A stretch of DNA of 64,000 nt from Leptospira vanthielii serovar Holland str. Waz Holland = ATCC 700522 (lineage in GTDB: Bacteria; Spirochaetota; Leptospiria; Leptospirales; Leptospiraceae). The notes beneath the pieces are model-generated. The model was not told the DNA's origin. It saw only the letters and a program-made list of their open reading frames with translations, and made no database searches. A program made the position numbers and the translations under genes. Numbering within the stretch: position 1 is the stretch's first letter; each line of letters begins with the position of its first letter. Positions 1 to 10,102 of the stretch are shown piece after piece. The stretch lies in assembly GCF_000332455.1 (NCBI RefSeq), contig NZ_AOGY02000042.1, positions 62,001-126,000 on the forward strand, in the 5' to 3' direction.

Positions 1-2409
1 AAGTCCATCCACAAGTTCCGGATTCATTTGGAAACTGAGTTGTTCCTTCTTCTTTTTGGCTTTAAACAGGGCACTGGATTTTTCTTCGAGTTCCGTCTCC
101 AAATTTTCGCGTAATTTACGCAAAAATTCTACCGCAGCATTCCCTTTTTTGGAAAATAAACTCTGAAGGTCTTCGGGGGCAGGAACCTCTGTAGAAATTC
201 CAAATTCTTTTAGATCACCAAACGTTTCTTTGGCGTTTAAGTTATGGGTTTCTACTTTTGCAGCCAAGGTTTGAAACTGGGACAAAAAATATTCGATGAC
301 CGCTTCGCCACAAATCGCTTCTACCCTTCTATTTCCCGCACCGGGACTTCCTTCTTTGATGATGGCAAAATATCCAATTTCTTTTGTGTTAGAAACATGA
401 GTTCCTCCGCAGAATTCTTTGGATTTATCGCCCATAGAAATCACACGAACCAAATTTCCATACTTCTCATCAAACATAGACAAAGCACCGGACTGTTTTG
501 CGGCATCAATATCTAAAACTTCTGTTTTCACTGAGATCTGTGCATTCACGGCATCGTTCACATCTTTTTCGATGGAGACAATTTCTTCTTCCGAAAGAGC
601 CTTAGGATGGGAAAAATCAAAACGTAGATAATCAGAAGAAACAATCGAACCTTTTTGAGCCACATGGTTCCCTAGAATGCGACGGAGTGCCCCATTTAAC
701 AAGTGTGTGCCGGAATGGTGATTGGCTAAGTTTTGCCGACGTCCCGTATCAATTTCCGCTTCGATTAAATCACCAACAGAAATATTGCCTTTTAGAATCA
801 CACCGAGATGGAGGAAGGTTTCGTTTTCTTTTTGGGTGTCCTGGACTTGGAACTGGAAACCTTCTTTTTTTAGATAACCCCAGTCTCCAATCTGACCACC
901 ACCCTCTGCATAAAACGGGGTTTGATCCAAGACCACAACCGCTTCCTCTCCTTGTTTTGCCGAAGCCACAGACTTACCGTCTACAAAGAGATAGATTACT
1001 TTTGCCGAGGTTTTTGCGGCAGTGTATCCCAAAAATTCTGTTTTGAGTTCGGGACTTGCCGAAAGACCAGTTAGGTATTGGACTTTTTTTCCTTTCCAAC
1101 TAGCACGGGAAAGGTCACGGTCTTTTTCTAGTTCTTCTTCAAATCCTTTGTCATCAAAACCAAATCCCCGATCCTCTACAAGTTCCTTGGTCATCTCACG
1201 AGGAAACCCGTAAGTGGAATACAACCGAAAACCTTCTTTCCCGGTAACAACAGTTTGGTTGTTTGATTTTAAATGATCCAAAAGGGATTCTAATTCTTCG
1301 AGTCCTACTTCTAAGGTATGAAGGAAAAGGTCCTCTTCTTTTTTTAAGATGGATTCAATGTCTTTCGCTTTGTCTTTCAGTTCTGGATACCGAACCGAAT
1401 ACAAATCCTTTAGAGTAGGAATGAGTTTGTATAAAAACGGTTCGTGGATTCCGAGTTTTCTTGCGAAGAGTGATGCCCGACGAATGAGACGTCTTATCAC
1501 ATACCCACGTCCCGTGCGGTCAGGATAGATTCCGTCACCAAGCGAAAAGAATACGGAACGAGAATGATCCGTAATCACTCGAAAAGATTGTTTTGTGGAT
1601 TCGTCGTAAGTTTTGCCGGAAAGTGATTCAATTTTTCGAATGATGGATTTTAATTCATCTGTATCATAGACCGAATCCACTTCTTGTAATAACATGGCCA
1701 CTCGTTCCAGTCCAGAACCTGTATCAATTCCGGTTTGTTTTAAAGGAAGGAGTTCCCCGGAAACCGTTTGGTTAAATTGGTTAAATACTAAATTCCAATA
1801 TTCTAAATAACGATCACAATCACATCCTGGTTTACAATTTGGATTGTTTCCACAATTCGGACCACCTTTTTCGGGACCACGGTCCAAATACAATTCCGAA
1901 CATGGACCACAAGCCCCGCTATCTCCCGCAGGTCCCCAAAAATTATCTTTTTTTCCGAGCCGAACAATCCGTTCTTCTGGAATGCCCGCATCCATCCAAA
2001 TCTTTTTAGCTTCATCATCATCTAGGTAAATGGTCACCCAAATTTTATCTTTGGGGATATGTAAGTGGTTGAGTGAAAAATCTAATGCGTATTCAATGGC
2101 CTCTTTTTTGAAATAATCTCCAAAGGAGAAGTTACCGAGCATCTCAAAGAAGGTACAATGCCTTTCCGTTTTACCGACTACTTCCAAATCTGTGGTGCGA
2201 ACACATTTTTGCACCGAAGCCGCTCTTGTGTAAGGTAGCTCGACTGCTCCCGTAAATAGAGGTTTGAATTGAACCATTCCGGCGGTTGTAAATAAAAGAG
2301 TGGGATCACCCTTAGGGATGAGGCTAGAAGAAGGCACGATGGTGTGGCCTTTTTCTTTAAAGTAATTGGTATACAACTCAGCAATTTCGCGGACAGTTTT
2401 CGACATCAT
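1..2409 (-). CDS. alaS: Alanyl-tRNA synthetase (partial, C-terminus outside window)
   Basis: Reading the minus strand gives a continuous frame of about 803 codons that runs off the left edge, so the C-terminal part is missing. It charges tRNA-Ala with alanine in the cytoplasm. The N-terminus ([17 protein letters not shown]) is the class II catalytic core. Further on are the editing-domain zinc motifs HHSGTHLL (HxxxH) and CGGTH, both intact. The start is either of two adjacent ATG codons at 2409 and 2406. An in-frame TGA lies just upstream, so no longer start is possible, and an AGGAGGTGA sits rather far (about 20 nt) upstream. It is 50 bp downstream of the MFS gene on the same strand. Confidence 0.97.
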   Translation of the reverse strand, partial: MMSKTVREIAELYTNYFKEKGHTIVPSSSLIPKGDPTLLFTTAGMVQFKPLFTGAVELPYTRAASVQKCVRTTDLEVVGKTERHCTFFEMLGNFSFGDYFKKEAIEYALDFSLNHLHIPKDKIWVTIYLDDDEAKKIWMDAGIPEERIVRLGKKDNFWGPAGDSGACGPCSELYLDRGPEKGGPNCGNNPNCKPGCDCDRYLEYWNLVFNQFNQTVSGELLPLKQTGIDTGSGLERVAMLLQEVDSVYDTDELKSIIRKIESLSGKTYDESTKQSFRVITDHSRSVFFSLGDGIYPDRTGRGYVIRRLIRRASLFARKLGIHEPFLYKLIPTLKDLYSVRYPELKDKAKDIESILKKEEDLFLHTLEVGLEELESLLDHLKSNNQTVVTGKEGFRLYSTYGFPREMTKELVEDRGFGFDDKGFEEELEKDRDLSRASWKGKKVQYLTGLSASPELKTEFLGYTAAKTSAKVIYLFVDGKSVASAKQGEEAVVVLDQTPFYAEGGGQIGDWGYLKKEGFQFQVQDTQKENETFLHLGVILKGNISVGDLIEAEIDTGRRQNLANHHSGTHLLNGALRRILGNHVAQKGSIVSSDYLRFDFSHPKALSEEEIVSIEKDVNDAVNAQISVKTEVLDIDAAKQSGALSMFDEKYGNLVRVISMGDKSKEFCGGTHVSNTKEIGYFAIIKEGSPGAGNRRVEAICGEAVIEYFLSQFQTLAAKVETHNLNAKETFGDLKEFGISTEVPAPEDLQSLFSKKGNAAVEFLRKLRENLETELEEKSSALFKAKKKKEQLSFQMNPELVDGL

Positions 2410-2458
2410 ACACTTACAGCGAAATCGGTTTCACCTCCTAGGGCAAGGAAATTAGAAG

Positions 2459-3664
2459 TTAACTCTCCCGTAATTCCTTGTATTGGAGAAAAGAAAACAA
2501 GGCAAAACAGAGAAATACCCCACCTAAAATTCCAAAGGTTAACTGCATACCAATGGTGTCGGCAAGCAGGGCGGAAAAAAATCCAGACACTGCCGGTGTG
2601 AATTGGAAACAAACTGTATAAAGCGAAAGGATTCGTCCTCGGATTCCATCTTCGGCCCGTTTTTGTAAAATGGCAGGAAGAAGACTAGAAACCACTCCTC
2701 CCGAAACTCCAAAACAAAACAAAAAGAAAGAGGTAGCAGAGGCTTTTCCAAAAGGAACAAAACCCAAAAAGAAAATAGAGGAGAGGGTAAACACAATCAG
2801 TAAAACAAGGCCCTTTCTTTCCAGGTGGTGGAAAAGGATGGTAAGAACTCCTCCGAAAAATAACCCAGGCCCTAAAAATACAAGAACGGTTCCCCGAGCT
2901 AGCTCTCCAAGCCCCAACTCATTGCGGACATATTTAGGAAGGATGACTTGGATGGGACCAAGTGCAAGCATACTAAGAACTGCCATGTACATCACTTGCC
3001 TGGAAACCGAATCTACTTTTAGAAATTCCAATACCGTTTTAAGATTGGCGGAGAGAGAGGGAATCTTATCCAACTTTGAACCTTTCGAACCAATATTTGC
3101 GTAATGACTTTTACCATCATAACGTAACAAAGTAAAGGCGATCATTGAAAGTAAATGGAAAGATGCCAAAACCAAAAATAAACGAGGATAGTCATTTCCT
3201 TCCCGAAACCAACCGACACCCAGAGGGCTCATTCCAAAAGCAAAGATGAGAAGTAAGTTCCCGGCAATGGTATGAAAGACCAACCGATGTGATTCCATCA
3301 CCTCTCGTAAAATCGCCATTCGTCCCGGAAGGACAGTAGTCATTCCAATCCCATTCACAAAAGCCAATGGCAATAAAAATAATGGATGGTTATGAAAAAA
3401 CTCGGTGCAAACACCTAACAGAAAAGCGGAGATAAAAAGAAAAAACTGAAAACTCACCACCACCCATTTTTTGGAATAATGATCGAGTAAGTAACCTGTG
3501 TATAAGAAAAAAATAGGAAAGGGCAAAAATAGAAAAAAGAAAACGATCCCTGAGAATCCCTTCACAGCATCTAAGGTTTGGCAAAAAATTACAATAGAAT
3601 ATAAAAAACAACTACTGGCAAAGGTACCAATTGCGAAGGCAAAATAAAATACAAGTTGGTTCAA
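2459..3664 (-). CDS. MFS family transporter
   Basis: A 401-residue, very hydrophobic protein with about 12 predicted membrane segments. A motif-A-like loop, GYLLDHYSKKW, follows the second helix (family form GxLxDRxGRR), and a long basic loop around residues 180-205 separates the two six-helix halves. This fits a major facilitator inner-membrane transporter; the substrate cannot be told from sequence. The start is a TTG at 3664 with only a weak AGGT upstream. It lies just beyond the rpsI terminator and 50 bp before alaS, so it may share a transcript with alaS. Confidence 0.85.
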   Translation of the reverse strand: MNQLVFYFAFAIGTFASSCFLYSIVIFCQTLDAVKGFSGIVFFFLFLPFPIFFLYTGYLLDHYSKKWVVVSFQFFLFISAFLLGVCTEFFHNHPLFLLPLAFVNGIGMTTVLPGRMAILREVMESHRLVFHTIAGNLLLIFAFGMSPLGVGWFREGNDYPRLFLVLASFHLLSMIAFTLLRYDGKSHYANIGSKGSKLDKIPSLSANLKTVLEFLKVDSVSRQVMYMAVLSMLALGPIQVILPKYVRNELGLGELARGTVLVFLGPGLFFGGVLTILFHHLERKGLVLLIVFTLSSIFFLGFVPFGKASATSFFLFCFGVSGGVVSSLLPAILQKRAEDGIRGRILSLYTVCFQFTPAVSGFFSALLADTIGMQLTFGILGGVFLCFALFSFLQYKELRES

Positions 3665-3680
3665 AGAAGGGTACCTACCT

Positions 3681-3712
3681 AAAAAAAAAGCCTCCCATTT
3701 CCAGGAGGCTTT
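3681..3712 (-). terminator. Rho-independent terminator of rplM-rpsI
   Basis: On the minus strand AGCCTCC and GGAGGCT form a perfect 7-bp stem followed by nine T residues. It lies about 30 bp after the rpsI stop codon and just before the MFS gene. Confidence 0.9.
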
Positions 3713-3739
3713 GGTTCGGAAAAAAAAGAGGATTTCCGA

Positions 3740-4135
3740 TTAACGTTTTGAGAACTGAGTTCCTCGACGAGCTTTGTGTAAACCGTATTTTTTACGTTCC
3801 ACCATACGACTATCTCGAGTGAGAAAACCTTCTTTTTTCAAAGCAGGTTTAAAAGCCTCATTAAAAGCAACAAGTGCACGAGCGACAGCATGTCGGATTG
3901 CTCCCACTTGGCCTACCACTCCACCACCAGATACATTAAGTGCAATGTCATATTTGTCACGAGCTTCTAAAATGAAAAGAGGCTCGAGAGCACGGCGAAC
4001 TAGGTGATCTCCGTTTTTGATGTAATCATTTACATCTTTATGGTTTACAGTGATTTTACCTGTTCCAGATGCGATTTTTGCACGTGCAACAGATGTTTTA
4101 CGACGGCCTACTGCCCAAATTGCTTTTTGCGCCAT
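3740..4135 (-). CDS. rpsI: 30S ribosomal protein S9
   Basis: A 131-residue basic protein of the small ribosomal subunit. The N-terminus [15 protein letters not shown] and the C-terminal tail [11 protein letters not shown], which in S9 reaches toward the P-site tRNA, match the family over full length. It follows rplM by one base pair, the usual bacterial L13-S9 order, and ends at a strong terminator. Confidence 0.98.
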   Translation of the reverse strand: MAQKAIWAVGRRKTSVARAKIASGTGKITVNHKDVNDYIKNGDHLVRRALEPLFILEARDKYDIALNVSGGGVVGQVGAIRHAVARALVAFNEAFKPALKKEGFLTRDSRMVERKKYGLHKARRGTQFSKR

Positions 4136-4136
4136 A

Positions 4137-4589
4137 TTATTTCAACTCCAGTTTAAGGGGCTTTTGAGCTCCCAAGTTGTGGTCATTACCTGCGAACACG
4201 CGGCAATTTCTCAACATTTGATCACCTAACTTAGATTTAGGTAACATTCCTTTAACAGCTTCCATGATCACTCGTTCAGGATTTTCTTGAATGAGTTTAT
4301 GGAATGCAATTGCAGTCATACCACCTGGGTAACGTGAGTGATGATAGTAAATTTTTTGTTCTCTTTTGCGGCCAGTGACTGCCACTTTAGATGCATTAAC
4401 GATAATGATATTATCTCCGCAATCCTGGTTAGGAGTGAAGGTAGATTTGTGTTTTCCGCGAAGTCGGGAAGCTACTTGACTTGCCAATCTTCCGAGAGTC
4501 TTATCAGTTGCGTCCACAACAAACCACTGTTTTTGTACGGCTTCTTTTGCGATAGAAGGGGTCTTGTGGGCTTTAGACAATAGTTCCAT
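4137..4589 (-). CDS. rplM: 50S ribosomal protein L13
   Basis: A 150-residue large-subunit protein. Family signatures are [37 protein letters not shown] and the HSRYPGG loop. I chose the ATG at 4589 because conserved sequence starts close after it. The frame also extends upstream to a GTG at 4634, adding 15 residues unlike L13. A GAGGAAAA sits about 14 nt before the ATG, so the start is not fully settled. The gene is divergent from thiL across a short intergenic region. Confidence 0.96.
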   Translation of the reverse strand: MELLSKAHKTPSIAKEAVQKQWFVVDATDKTLGRLASQVASRLRGKHKSTFTPNQDCGDNIIIVNASKVAVTGRKREQKIYYHHSRYPGGMTAIAFHKLIQENPERVIMEAVKGMLPKSKLGDQMLRNCRVFAGNDHNLGAQKPLKLELK

Positions 4590-4666
4590 AAGTACGAGAT
4601 TTTCCTCTTTTATGTCAGGATTTTCGGTTTTCACACCGGGTCAAACAAATTTATTGGATGTAAGCC

Positions 4667-5575
4667 TTGAAAGAATCCGAAATTATACGAACTTTGTTTG
4701 GAACCACTCCTCCCCCTGAGGATGATTGTTATTTTTTGGCCCCGAACCGGCTCGTGACAACAGATTCCCTTTCCGAAGGCACTCATTTCCTCCATGAGTG
4801 GTCCTCTGCCCCTATTTTAGCAAGAAAACTTGTCGAAGTCAATGTCTCCGACATCACAGCCTCTGGAGGGAGACCGAAAGAATGTTTTCTAAATCTGGGA
4901 CTATCTCCCCTCTCCCGTAAAAAGGAATGGATCCGCGCCTTTTCCAAAGAACTTCGTAAATCTTTAGATCAATATGGAATGAAACTGGTGGGGGGCGACA
5001 CATTTTCTGCCTCCAAAACCCAGCTCACACTTACGGTTGTGGGGACGGTGGAAAAACCCTGGCTTCGTTCTGGGGGAAAACCGGGAGACTATCTCTATAT
5101 CACAGGGTCACTCGGTAAAAGCCAACTCGGCCTTCAGGTTTTGAAAAAAAAATCCAAGGACAAACGATACCAAGAAACAATCGCCCATCACCTTTCTCCT
5201 AAATCTCGTTATGCGATACTAAATTCTCTCAAAAAATTCCAGATCCATGCCTGTATGGACATTACGGACGGTCTCATCCAAGACGCAGAAAGGTTGGCGA
5301 CAACCTCGAAAGGAAAACTAAAAATCCAAGTGGAATCGATTCCTTTGGATCCTTTGGCCCTGTCAGAACTCGGATTTGATTTATGTTTAGGTTCAGGAGA
5401 AGAGTTGGAACTTTTGTTTTTATCTCCCGAAATTTTGCCGACAGATCTTGCCGGAATTCCCGTAACCATGGTGGGAAAATTGGAAAAAGGAAAACCGGGA
5501 GTGCAATTTAGGAAAGGTGGAAAAATCTATGTACCAAAGTCTCGTGGGTTTCTTCATTTCACTGAAGAGGAATAA
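4667..5575 (+). CDS. thiL: Thiamine-monophosphate kinase
   Basis: 302 residues, the usual ThiL length. ThiL phosphorylates thiamine monophosphate with ATP to give thiamine diphosphate. Acidic metal-binding motifs are visible: PPEDDCYF near the N-terminus, TTDSLSEGTHF, VNVSDITASGG, VGGDTF and MDITDGL. The start is a TTG at 4667, because the nearby ATG at 4659 is followed at once by TAA. The last 22 bp overlap the convergent signalling gene. No thiamine riboswitch is visible upstream. Confidence 0.93.
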   Translation: MKESEIIRTLFGTTPPPEDDCYFLAPNRLVTTDSLSEGTHFLHEWSSAPILARKLVEVNVSDITASGGRPKECFLNLGLSPLSRKKEWIRAFSKELRKSLDQYGMKLVGGDTFSASKTQLTLTVVGTVEKPWLRSGGKPGDYLYITGSLGKSQLGLQVLKKKSKDKRYQETIAHHLSPKSRYAILNSLKKFQIHACMDITDGLIQDAERLATTSKGKLKIQVESIPLDPLALSELGFDLCLGSGEELELLFLSPEILPTDLAGIPVTMVGKLEKGKPGVQFRKGGKIYVPKSRGFLHFTEEE

Positions 5576-6828
5576 GGTAAAAAAATCCTAAACTCAATCT
5601 TTGACTCTTTCGTGTTGTTCCTATGATCGATAATGTTGAATGCGGAAATCGATCCACCGAATTTTTGTAATGTTTGTCGAACAAAACTAAGTCCGATTCC
5701 GTAATCAAGCGAGCCATGTTTTTCATAAATATTCTTATTCAATCGAAAAAAAGGTTCGAATATTAATTCTAAGTATTCATTGGGAATTCCATCTTTCATT
5801 TGAAAATCGTCGCTGAATGAATTTACAATAGATAACCGAAACCCCTCTTTACTTGATTGAAACATAGTATAAATCTTACTTGAAAAGGCAGAAAACCTCA
5901 TTGCATTGAGTAACAATTCATAAAACACATTATGGAAATAATTTTGGTTCCAAACGATAGTATTTTCATCCAAATACTTTGGATCGATTTCTCCCATAGA
6001 GAAAGATTGTTCTTTGAGCGAAAATAGATGACTCATTTCAGATTTAACATCTAAGAGTTCTTTTAGAACTTGGTTCGGGGTAGCCGATTGTGCAGGTATG
6101 CGATCAAAGATTACATCTTCAATTTCAGTAAATCTATTTAATACTTTTTTGGAATAGTTAGCATTTTCCTCCAGTAAATCTAAAATATCTTTATCCAAAA
6201 TAAAGTTTCCATTCGGAGCTTTTGGCATCACTTTAATGATATCGATAATCTGTGTGAGAATTCCAAATCCGGCACCTTGAGCCAAACTGGTCCGAAGTCC
6301 ATAAAACAAGTTTTTATGCATGTCTTGTGTATTTAGATCACCTTTTTTTAGGCTATGATTCTTATAACTATACCAATCTAAAAGTTTCTCAAGAGATATA
6401 ATCTTTTCTCTTTCATATTCCGAATATTGATATTCCTTATCTTTATTGGAAAGTTGGTATTTGATTCTAGAGATAAGTTCAGCCGGAATGACTGGCTTAA
6501 TGATATACTCTTGAACATGTTCTTTCATCACTTCGATGATCGATTTTGGATCTTCTGTCGATGTTATGACAATGATCGGAATGGACTTGTTTATCTTTCG
6601 AATCTCCCGAACAAATTCCAAACCATTACCATCTGGTAATTGTAAATCTGTTAATATCACACTTTCTGATAAAAAATGATTGGCTTCGATGTAATCCAAA
6701 GCGGTTTTTATTTCTGCAAAACTCGTGACTTCCATTCCCTGTTTTTGAAGTAATCCACTATAAAGAAGGGAAATGGTTGGATCATCTTCGAGAAGTAATA
6801 CTTTTGTTAGTGTTTGCAGTTTTTCCAT
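5554..6828 (-). CDS. Receiver-domain protein with C-terminal histidine-kinase-type ATPase
   Basis: 424 residues. Residues 1-130 are a CheY-like receiver: LLLEDD acidic pocket, phospho-acceptor Asp in LTDLQLPDGNG, conserved Thr in VITSTED and Lys in YIIKPV. Residues about 290-420 are a HATPase fold with an N-box (ELLLNAMRFS) and glycine boxes (IFEPFF, YGIGLSFV). The region between has no clear H-box phospho-acceptor; NHSLKK and DMHKNLFYGLRTSL are the only His-containing helices near the expected place. It may be a receiver-controlled kinase or an ATPase acting on a partner. The 3' end overlaps thiL by 22 bp in convergent orientation. Confidence 0.85.
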   Translation of the reverse strand: MEKLQTLTKVLLLEDDPTISLLYSGLLQKQGMEVTSFAEIKTALDYIEANHFLSESVILTDLQLPDGNGLEFVREIRKINKSIPIIVITSTEDPKSIIEVMKEHVQEYIIKPVIPAELISRIKYQLSNKDKEYQYSEYEREKIISLEKLLDWYSYKNHSLKKGDLNTQDMHKNLFYGLRTSLAQGAGFGILTQIIDIIKVMPKAPNGNFILDKDILDLLEENANYSKKVLNRFTEIEDVIFDRIPAQSATPNQVLKELLDVKSEMSHLFSLKEQSFSMGEIDPKYLDENTIVWNQNYFHNVFYELLLNAMRFSAFSSKIYTMFQSSKEGFRLSIVNSFSDDFQMKDGIPNEYLELIFEPFFRLNKNIYEKHGSLDYGIGLSFVRQTLQKFGGSISAFNIIDHRNNTKESKIEFRIFLPYSSSVK

Positions 6829-6891
6829 CGGTACATCCGACGAAAGAATAGAAAAAAAGGTAAGGTGGGAAAACCTTACCTCTTCAATTAG

Positions 6892-8382
6892 TTATGTTTC
6901 TTCTGAGTCAGAATCAGAGGTCTGTCGATCGGAAGCGGAACCTGGTTGTTTGCCAGAGTCTGATTGGTTTCCGTCTTGAACATTGTTCTGATTTTGTGAA
7001 CCACCACTTCTTCTGTCTCTATGTTTCTTTCTAGGAGGACGTTTTTTGTTCGGTTCTTTTTTACGATTCTGTTGTCCGAACTGATGGCTATCAGGTTTCG
7101 GTCTTTGTCGTAAAGAGATTTCCCAAAAGAAAGCAGTTTGTACTGCCGATTCGTTTCCTTCCGAAATTGCTACGATCTTGTAGACCATAAACGCATCGTA
7201 GAAATAGTCCTTTTTCTTGAAAAAAGAGTTTTGTTTTTCTTTTTCATCATCAGTGACTTGGAAACGAGGTTGGCTAATAAATATTTTTACCAAATTGTCT
7301 TGTTCGCGTTTAGGAATTCCCATACGTTCAAAAACAGGTTGGAGGTTTTCTTTAATGTTATGCGCTAGATGCCCTCGGTCATTTTCATAAAGATCTTTGA
7401 TGATATCATAGAAAATTAACGAATAAAAGATAGCAGGTGTCATCTCTTCTCGGGCAGAAAGGAGTTTGTCAGTGACTGCGAGTCTTTTCCCAAGTGGTGT
7501 TTCCATAAAATGTTCACGCCACTCTACATCTGTTTTCTTTAGTTTATCTGCAGGTTCTTTGAATAAAACATCAAGCAAATGATTCTCGGCAAGGCCTTCG
7601 AAAATAATCGAAGTCTTCCAAGTTCTAAACATCTTGTTGTATTCTTCTAAAAGTCTTGCTGTGGACGACTTATCAAGTTCCAACCGGTTCTTTTTGATTG
7701 CCAGTTTGGTTTTTTTCTCGATGTCGAGTCCAAGTAAAACAGAAAACTTAACAGCTCGTAACATACGAACCGGATCTTCTTTGAAGGAAATATCTGGATC
7801 ACCAATGACCCGAACGATTTTCTTTTGAATGTCTTCAAATCCACCAACGTAATCCAAAATGGAATCGTTTTTAGGATCGTAAAACAAGGAGTTAATGGTA
7901 AAGTCGCGTCTTGCCGCGTCTTCCTTTGCTGTACCGAAGGAATTGTCCCGTTTGATGAGATAATCGTTGTCTGCTTTGTGTTTTTCCAAACGATGTTCCG
8001 GTAGTGATCGGAACGTAGATACTTCAATAATTTTACCTTTAAAAATGATATGTACAATTTTAAATCGTTTACCGATGATTCGGCAGTTATTGAAGACCCT
8101 TTTGATTTGGTTGGGAGTCGCACTTGTGACTATATCAAAGTCTTTCGGGCGTTTGCCCATAAGCAGATCTCGGACCCCTCCACCGACTAAATAGGCCTTG
8201 TAACGAAACTTGTTCAATCGATTGATGATTTTGATGGCATCTTCATCGATATTGGCCCTGCGGATAGAATGGGATTCTCGATAGTATCTCTTTCCCTCGG
8301 GGTACATCAAAAAGGAATCGACAGAGTCGGCTTTCTTTCTGAAAAGAGAAGTGAGAAATTTAAACATATTGGATTCATCCAC
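6892..8382 (-). CDS. pcnB: Poly(A) polymerase / tRNA nucleotidyltransferase family protein (PcnB-like)
   Basis: 496 residues. The nucleotidyltransferase signature [23 protein letters not shown] carries the catalytic Asp pair, followed by VSTFR, the [12 protein letters not shown] motif and RMLRAVKFS, the arrangement of class II poly(A) polymerases and CCA-adding enzymes. The leading segment and length favour PcnB. The last 70 residues are a basic, Gln/Ser-rich low-complexity tail ending in acidic residues, probably disordered. The ATG at 8382 has AGGGGAAAG seven bases upstream; an ATG five codons later is possible. It is divergent from the M23 peptidase gene. PcnB versus CCA enzyme is a family-level judgement. 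Confidence 0.85.
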   Translation of the reverse strand: MDESNMFKFLTSLFRKKADSVDSFLMYPEGKRYYRESHSIRRANIDEDAIKIINRLNKFRYKAYLVGGGVRDLLMGKRPKDFDIVTSATPNQIKRVFNNCRIIGKRFKIVHIIFKGKIIEVSTFRSLPEHRLEKHKADNDYLIKRDNSFGTAKEDAARRDFTINSLFYDPKNDSILDYVGGFEDIQKKIVRVIGDPDISFKEDPVRMLRAVKFSVLLGLDIEKKTKLAIKKNRLELDKSSTARLLEEYNKMFRTWKTSIIFEGLAENHLLDVLFKEPADKLKKTDVEWREHFMETPLGKRLAVTDKLLSAREEMTPAIFYSLIFYDIIKDLYENDRGHLAHNIKENLQPVFERMGIPKREQDNLVKIFISQPRFQVTDDEKEKQNSFFKKKDYFYDAFMVYKIVAISEGNESAVQTAFFWEISLRQRPKPDSHQFGQQNRKKEPNKKRPPRKKHRDRRSGGSQNQNNVQDGNQSDSGKQPGSASDRQTSDSDSEET

Positions 8383-8434
8383 TTTCCCCTGAAAAATGGC
8401 ATGGGCAAGGAAAAAATTGGCGGAATAACGAACA

Positions 8435-9436
8435 TTGGCAGAAACTTACGTCACAACCGCCTACGAAAGGCTCCAAATTGCACACTTACGTTGGCGAAAG
8501 CGCCTCCAAAAGTGGATTTCCCGCAGTCGGGAGAAAGTGAGCTTCGTCCTCATCCCGAATGATGAAAAAGCTTTGGCCCAAATTGAGATCTCAGTCGGGA
8601 TGCTTGGGTTTTTATTTGGCCTTTCCCTCTCGCTTGTCCTACTTTCTTTCGGCCTTCTTTTTTATTTTTCCTTTTTATTTGACCGAGATCTCTCTTTGGA
8701 GAAAAAAACGGAAACCCAACTGGTCTCCTTTTTGTTTTATGATCTACTATCGCAAGACCTAAGAGATTCCGTAGAAGAACTAGAATCCACAGCGGAGTCT
8801 TTGAATCTCCTTGCTTGGGAAGAAATTCCAGAAAAGGAAATGATCACCCAAGATTATTTATTAAAAGAAGAGTTCCGCAAAGATGCAAGTGAACTTGATT
8901 CTAATCTGTTGTTATTCCAACAAGTAGTTACCACCTATACACAGTTTGGTGTAAGGTTAGGGAATCTCGTTCCCAATTTTCAAAATGCCATTGATTATCT
9001 TTCCATGAGAGAAAGTATTTTTTATTCTATGCCGAGAGGCCGTCCCCTAAAACCAGGTGTGGGTGTTGTGACATCCACCTTCGGGTATAGAAGTGATCCT
9101 TTTGGAATTTTACCGGTGGGTGAGTATCATTCAGGCATTGACTTTGCTGCGGGTGAAGGAACCCCCATCTATGCCACAGGTCCCGGAATCATTGCTGTTG
9201 ATACCGCTGTCGGAGGTCTTGGAAAATCAGTTCGGATCAATCATGAAAATGGATTTTTTACTCTCTATGGCCACTGCTCTCTCATTTTAGTAAATCCGGG
9301 AGACCGTGTCAAACGGGGAGATAAAATTGCCCTTGTAGGACAAACGGGAAAGGCAACGGGAGCTCACGTTCACTATGAAGTGCGAATCGGTCTTGATGCA
9401 CCACTCGATCCAGAAGAATACATTAACTTAGATTAA
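8435..9436 (+). CDS. M23 family metallopeptidase, membrane anchored
   Basis: 333 residues. One transmembrane helix lies near residues 55-82, then a helical periplasmic stretch, then a LytM/M23 domain over the last 120 residues. The zinc and catalytic motifs are [17 protein letters not shown] and HVHYEVR, all intact. Such proteins cut peptidoglycan cross-links, or activate amidases when degenerate; here the motifs suggest activity. The start is a TTG at 8435 with a stop only a few codons upstream in frame. Divergent from pcnB. Confidence 0.88.
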   Translation: MAETYVTTAYERLQIAHLRWRKRLQKWISRSREKVSFVLIPNDEKALAQIEISVGMLGFLFGLSLSLVLLSFGLLFYFSFLFDRDLSLEKKTETQLVSFLFYDLLSQDLRDSVEELESTAESLNLLAWEEIPEKEMITQDYLLKEEFRKDASELDSNLLLFQQVVTTYTQFGVRLGNLVPNFQNAIDYLSMRESIFYSMPRGRPLKPGVGVVTSTFGYRSDPFGILPVGEYHSGIDFAAGEGTPIYATGPGIIAVDTAVGGLGKSVRINHENGFFTLYGHCSLILVNPGDRVKRGDKIALVGQTGKATGAHVHYEVRIGLDAPLDPEEYINLD

Positions 9437-9452
9437 ATGAAATAGAAAGGAT

Positions 9453-9503
9453 TGGTTCGAACCCTTGTTTGTTGGAAATCCAACAGAGACAAAGGTCGAA
9501 CCA
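9453..9503. terminator. Long imperfect hairpin between convergent genes
   Basis: TGGTTCGA (9453-9460) pairs exactly with TCGAACCA (9496-9503), and inside this GTTGG pairs with CCAAC around an AAAT loop. It lies between the converging M23 peptidase and doxX genes and may end transcription from both sides, although no long T-run follows the stem. Confidence 0.55.
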
Positions 9504-9518
9504 GTTCGAAATAGAATC

Positions 9519-9965
9519 TTAGAATTTTCCGATTAAGTTAAAATCAACCGAATACACACCAGCTCCACCAGCCACTAGGGCGATAAGAAGACCACAAGCA
9601 AGAATATGGAACTCATATCCTTCTCCTTTTTGGTTTCCATTCCAATTGATAAAAAATCCGTTTTGTCTGTGGGCAAGGACAGCAGCACCAATCATAATGA
9701 TAGCGATAGAAGCCGCAGCAAACTTAGTTAAAAAACCCACAAGTAGGAGCACTGGTCCAAAAGATTCACCGAGAATGATAAGAACTGCAAGGATTCCTGG
9801 AAACTTCATTGTTCCCGTAAAAAACCCGTAAGTTCCTTTGAATCCGTATCCACCAAACCAACCGAGTAGTTTTTGGGCACCGTGTGGGAAAATCACAACA
9901 AAAGCTGTGATGCGTAAGATAAGAGGGATAATATCCCCTGATGTAGAAAATAGGGTATCGAACAT
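9519..9965 (-). CDS. DoxX family membrane protein
   Basis: 148 residues with four hydrophobic helices. The N-terminal RITAFVVIFPHGAQKLLGWFGG is typical of DoxX (PHGxQKL...FGG), with HRQNGFFINW before the last helix. DoxX-family proteins are small inner-membrane proteins linked in some bacteria to redox or sulfur stress; the function here is unknown. The ATG has AAGGAG six to seven bases upstream. A perfect 24-bp palindrome covers the -10 region of the likely promoter, which suggests tight control by a dimeric repressor. Confidence 0.85.
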   Translation of the reverse strand: MFDTLFSTSGDIIPLILRITAFVVIFPHGAQKLLGWFGGYGFKGTYGFFTGTMKFPGILAVLIILGESFGPVLLLVGFLTKFAAASIAIIMIGAAVLAHRQNGFFINWNGNQKGEGYEFHILACGLLIALVAGGAGVYSVDFNLIGKF

Positions 9966-9988
9966 TTGGTTCTCCTTAAATCAACAAG

Positions 9989-10012
9989 AGATAGTTTAAT
10001 ATTAAACTATCT
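9989..10012. promoter_or_regulatory. Perfect 24-bp palindrome over the doxX promoter (putative operator)
   Basis: AGATAGTTTAAT is followed directly by its exact reverse complement, centred between 10000 and 10001. On the minus strand a TTGACT (-35, 10020-10015) is followed after 16 bp by TAAACT (-10, 9998-9993), so the palindrome covers spacer and -10 box. This is the usual position of a repressor site. The regulator is unknown. Confidence 0.7.
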
Positions 10013-10102
10013 AGAGTCAACCTAATTTTTTACTAAATTTAACGGTTTCCCCGGTCCGAAATTCTCCTTTCCCCTTTTAGCCTAAATTTTACCCTTTCCC
10101 CT

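Noticed and set aside
687..1213. Plus-strand frames of 119 and 63 codons in the first kilobase
   Set aside because: They are antisense to alaS, whose frame is continuous and carries zinc and catalytic motifs.
2670..3104. 144-codon plus-strand frame inside the MFS gene
   Set aside because: It is a shadow of hydrophobic coding on the other strand: basic, Thr/Pro-rich and without motif. The minus frame has clear membrane helices and an MFS motif.
4590..4666. Thiamine riboswitch ahead of thiL
   Set aside because: The space before thiL is under 80 bp and shows no TPP-aptamer sequence.
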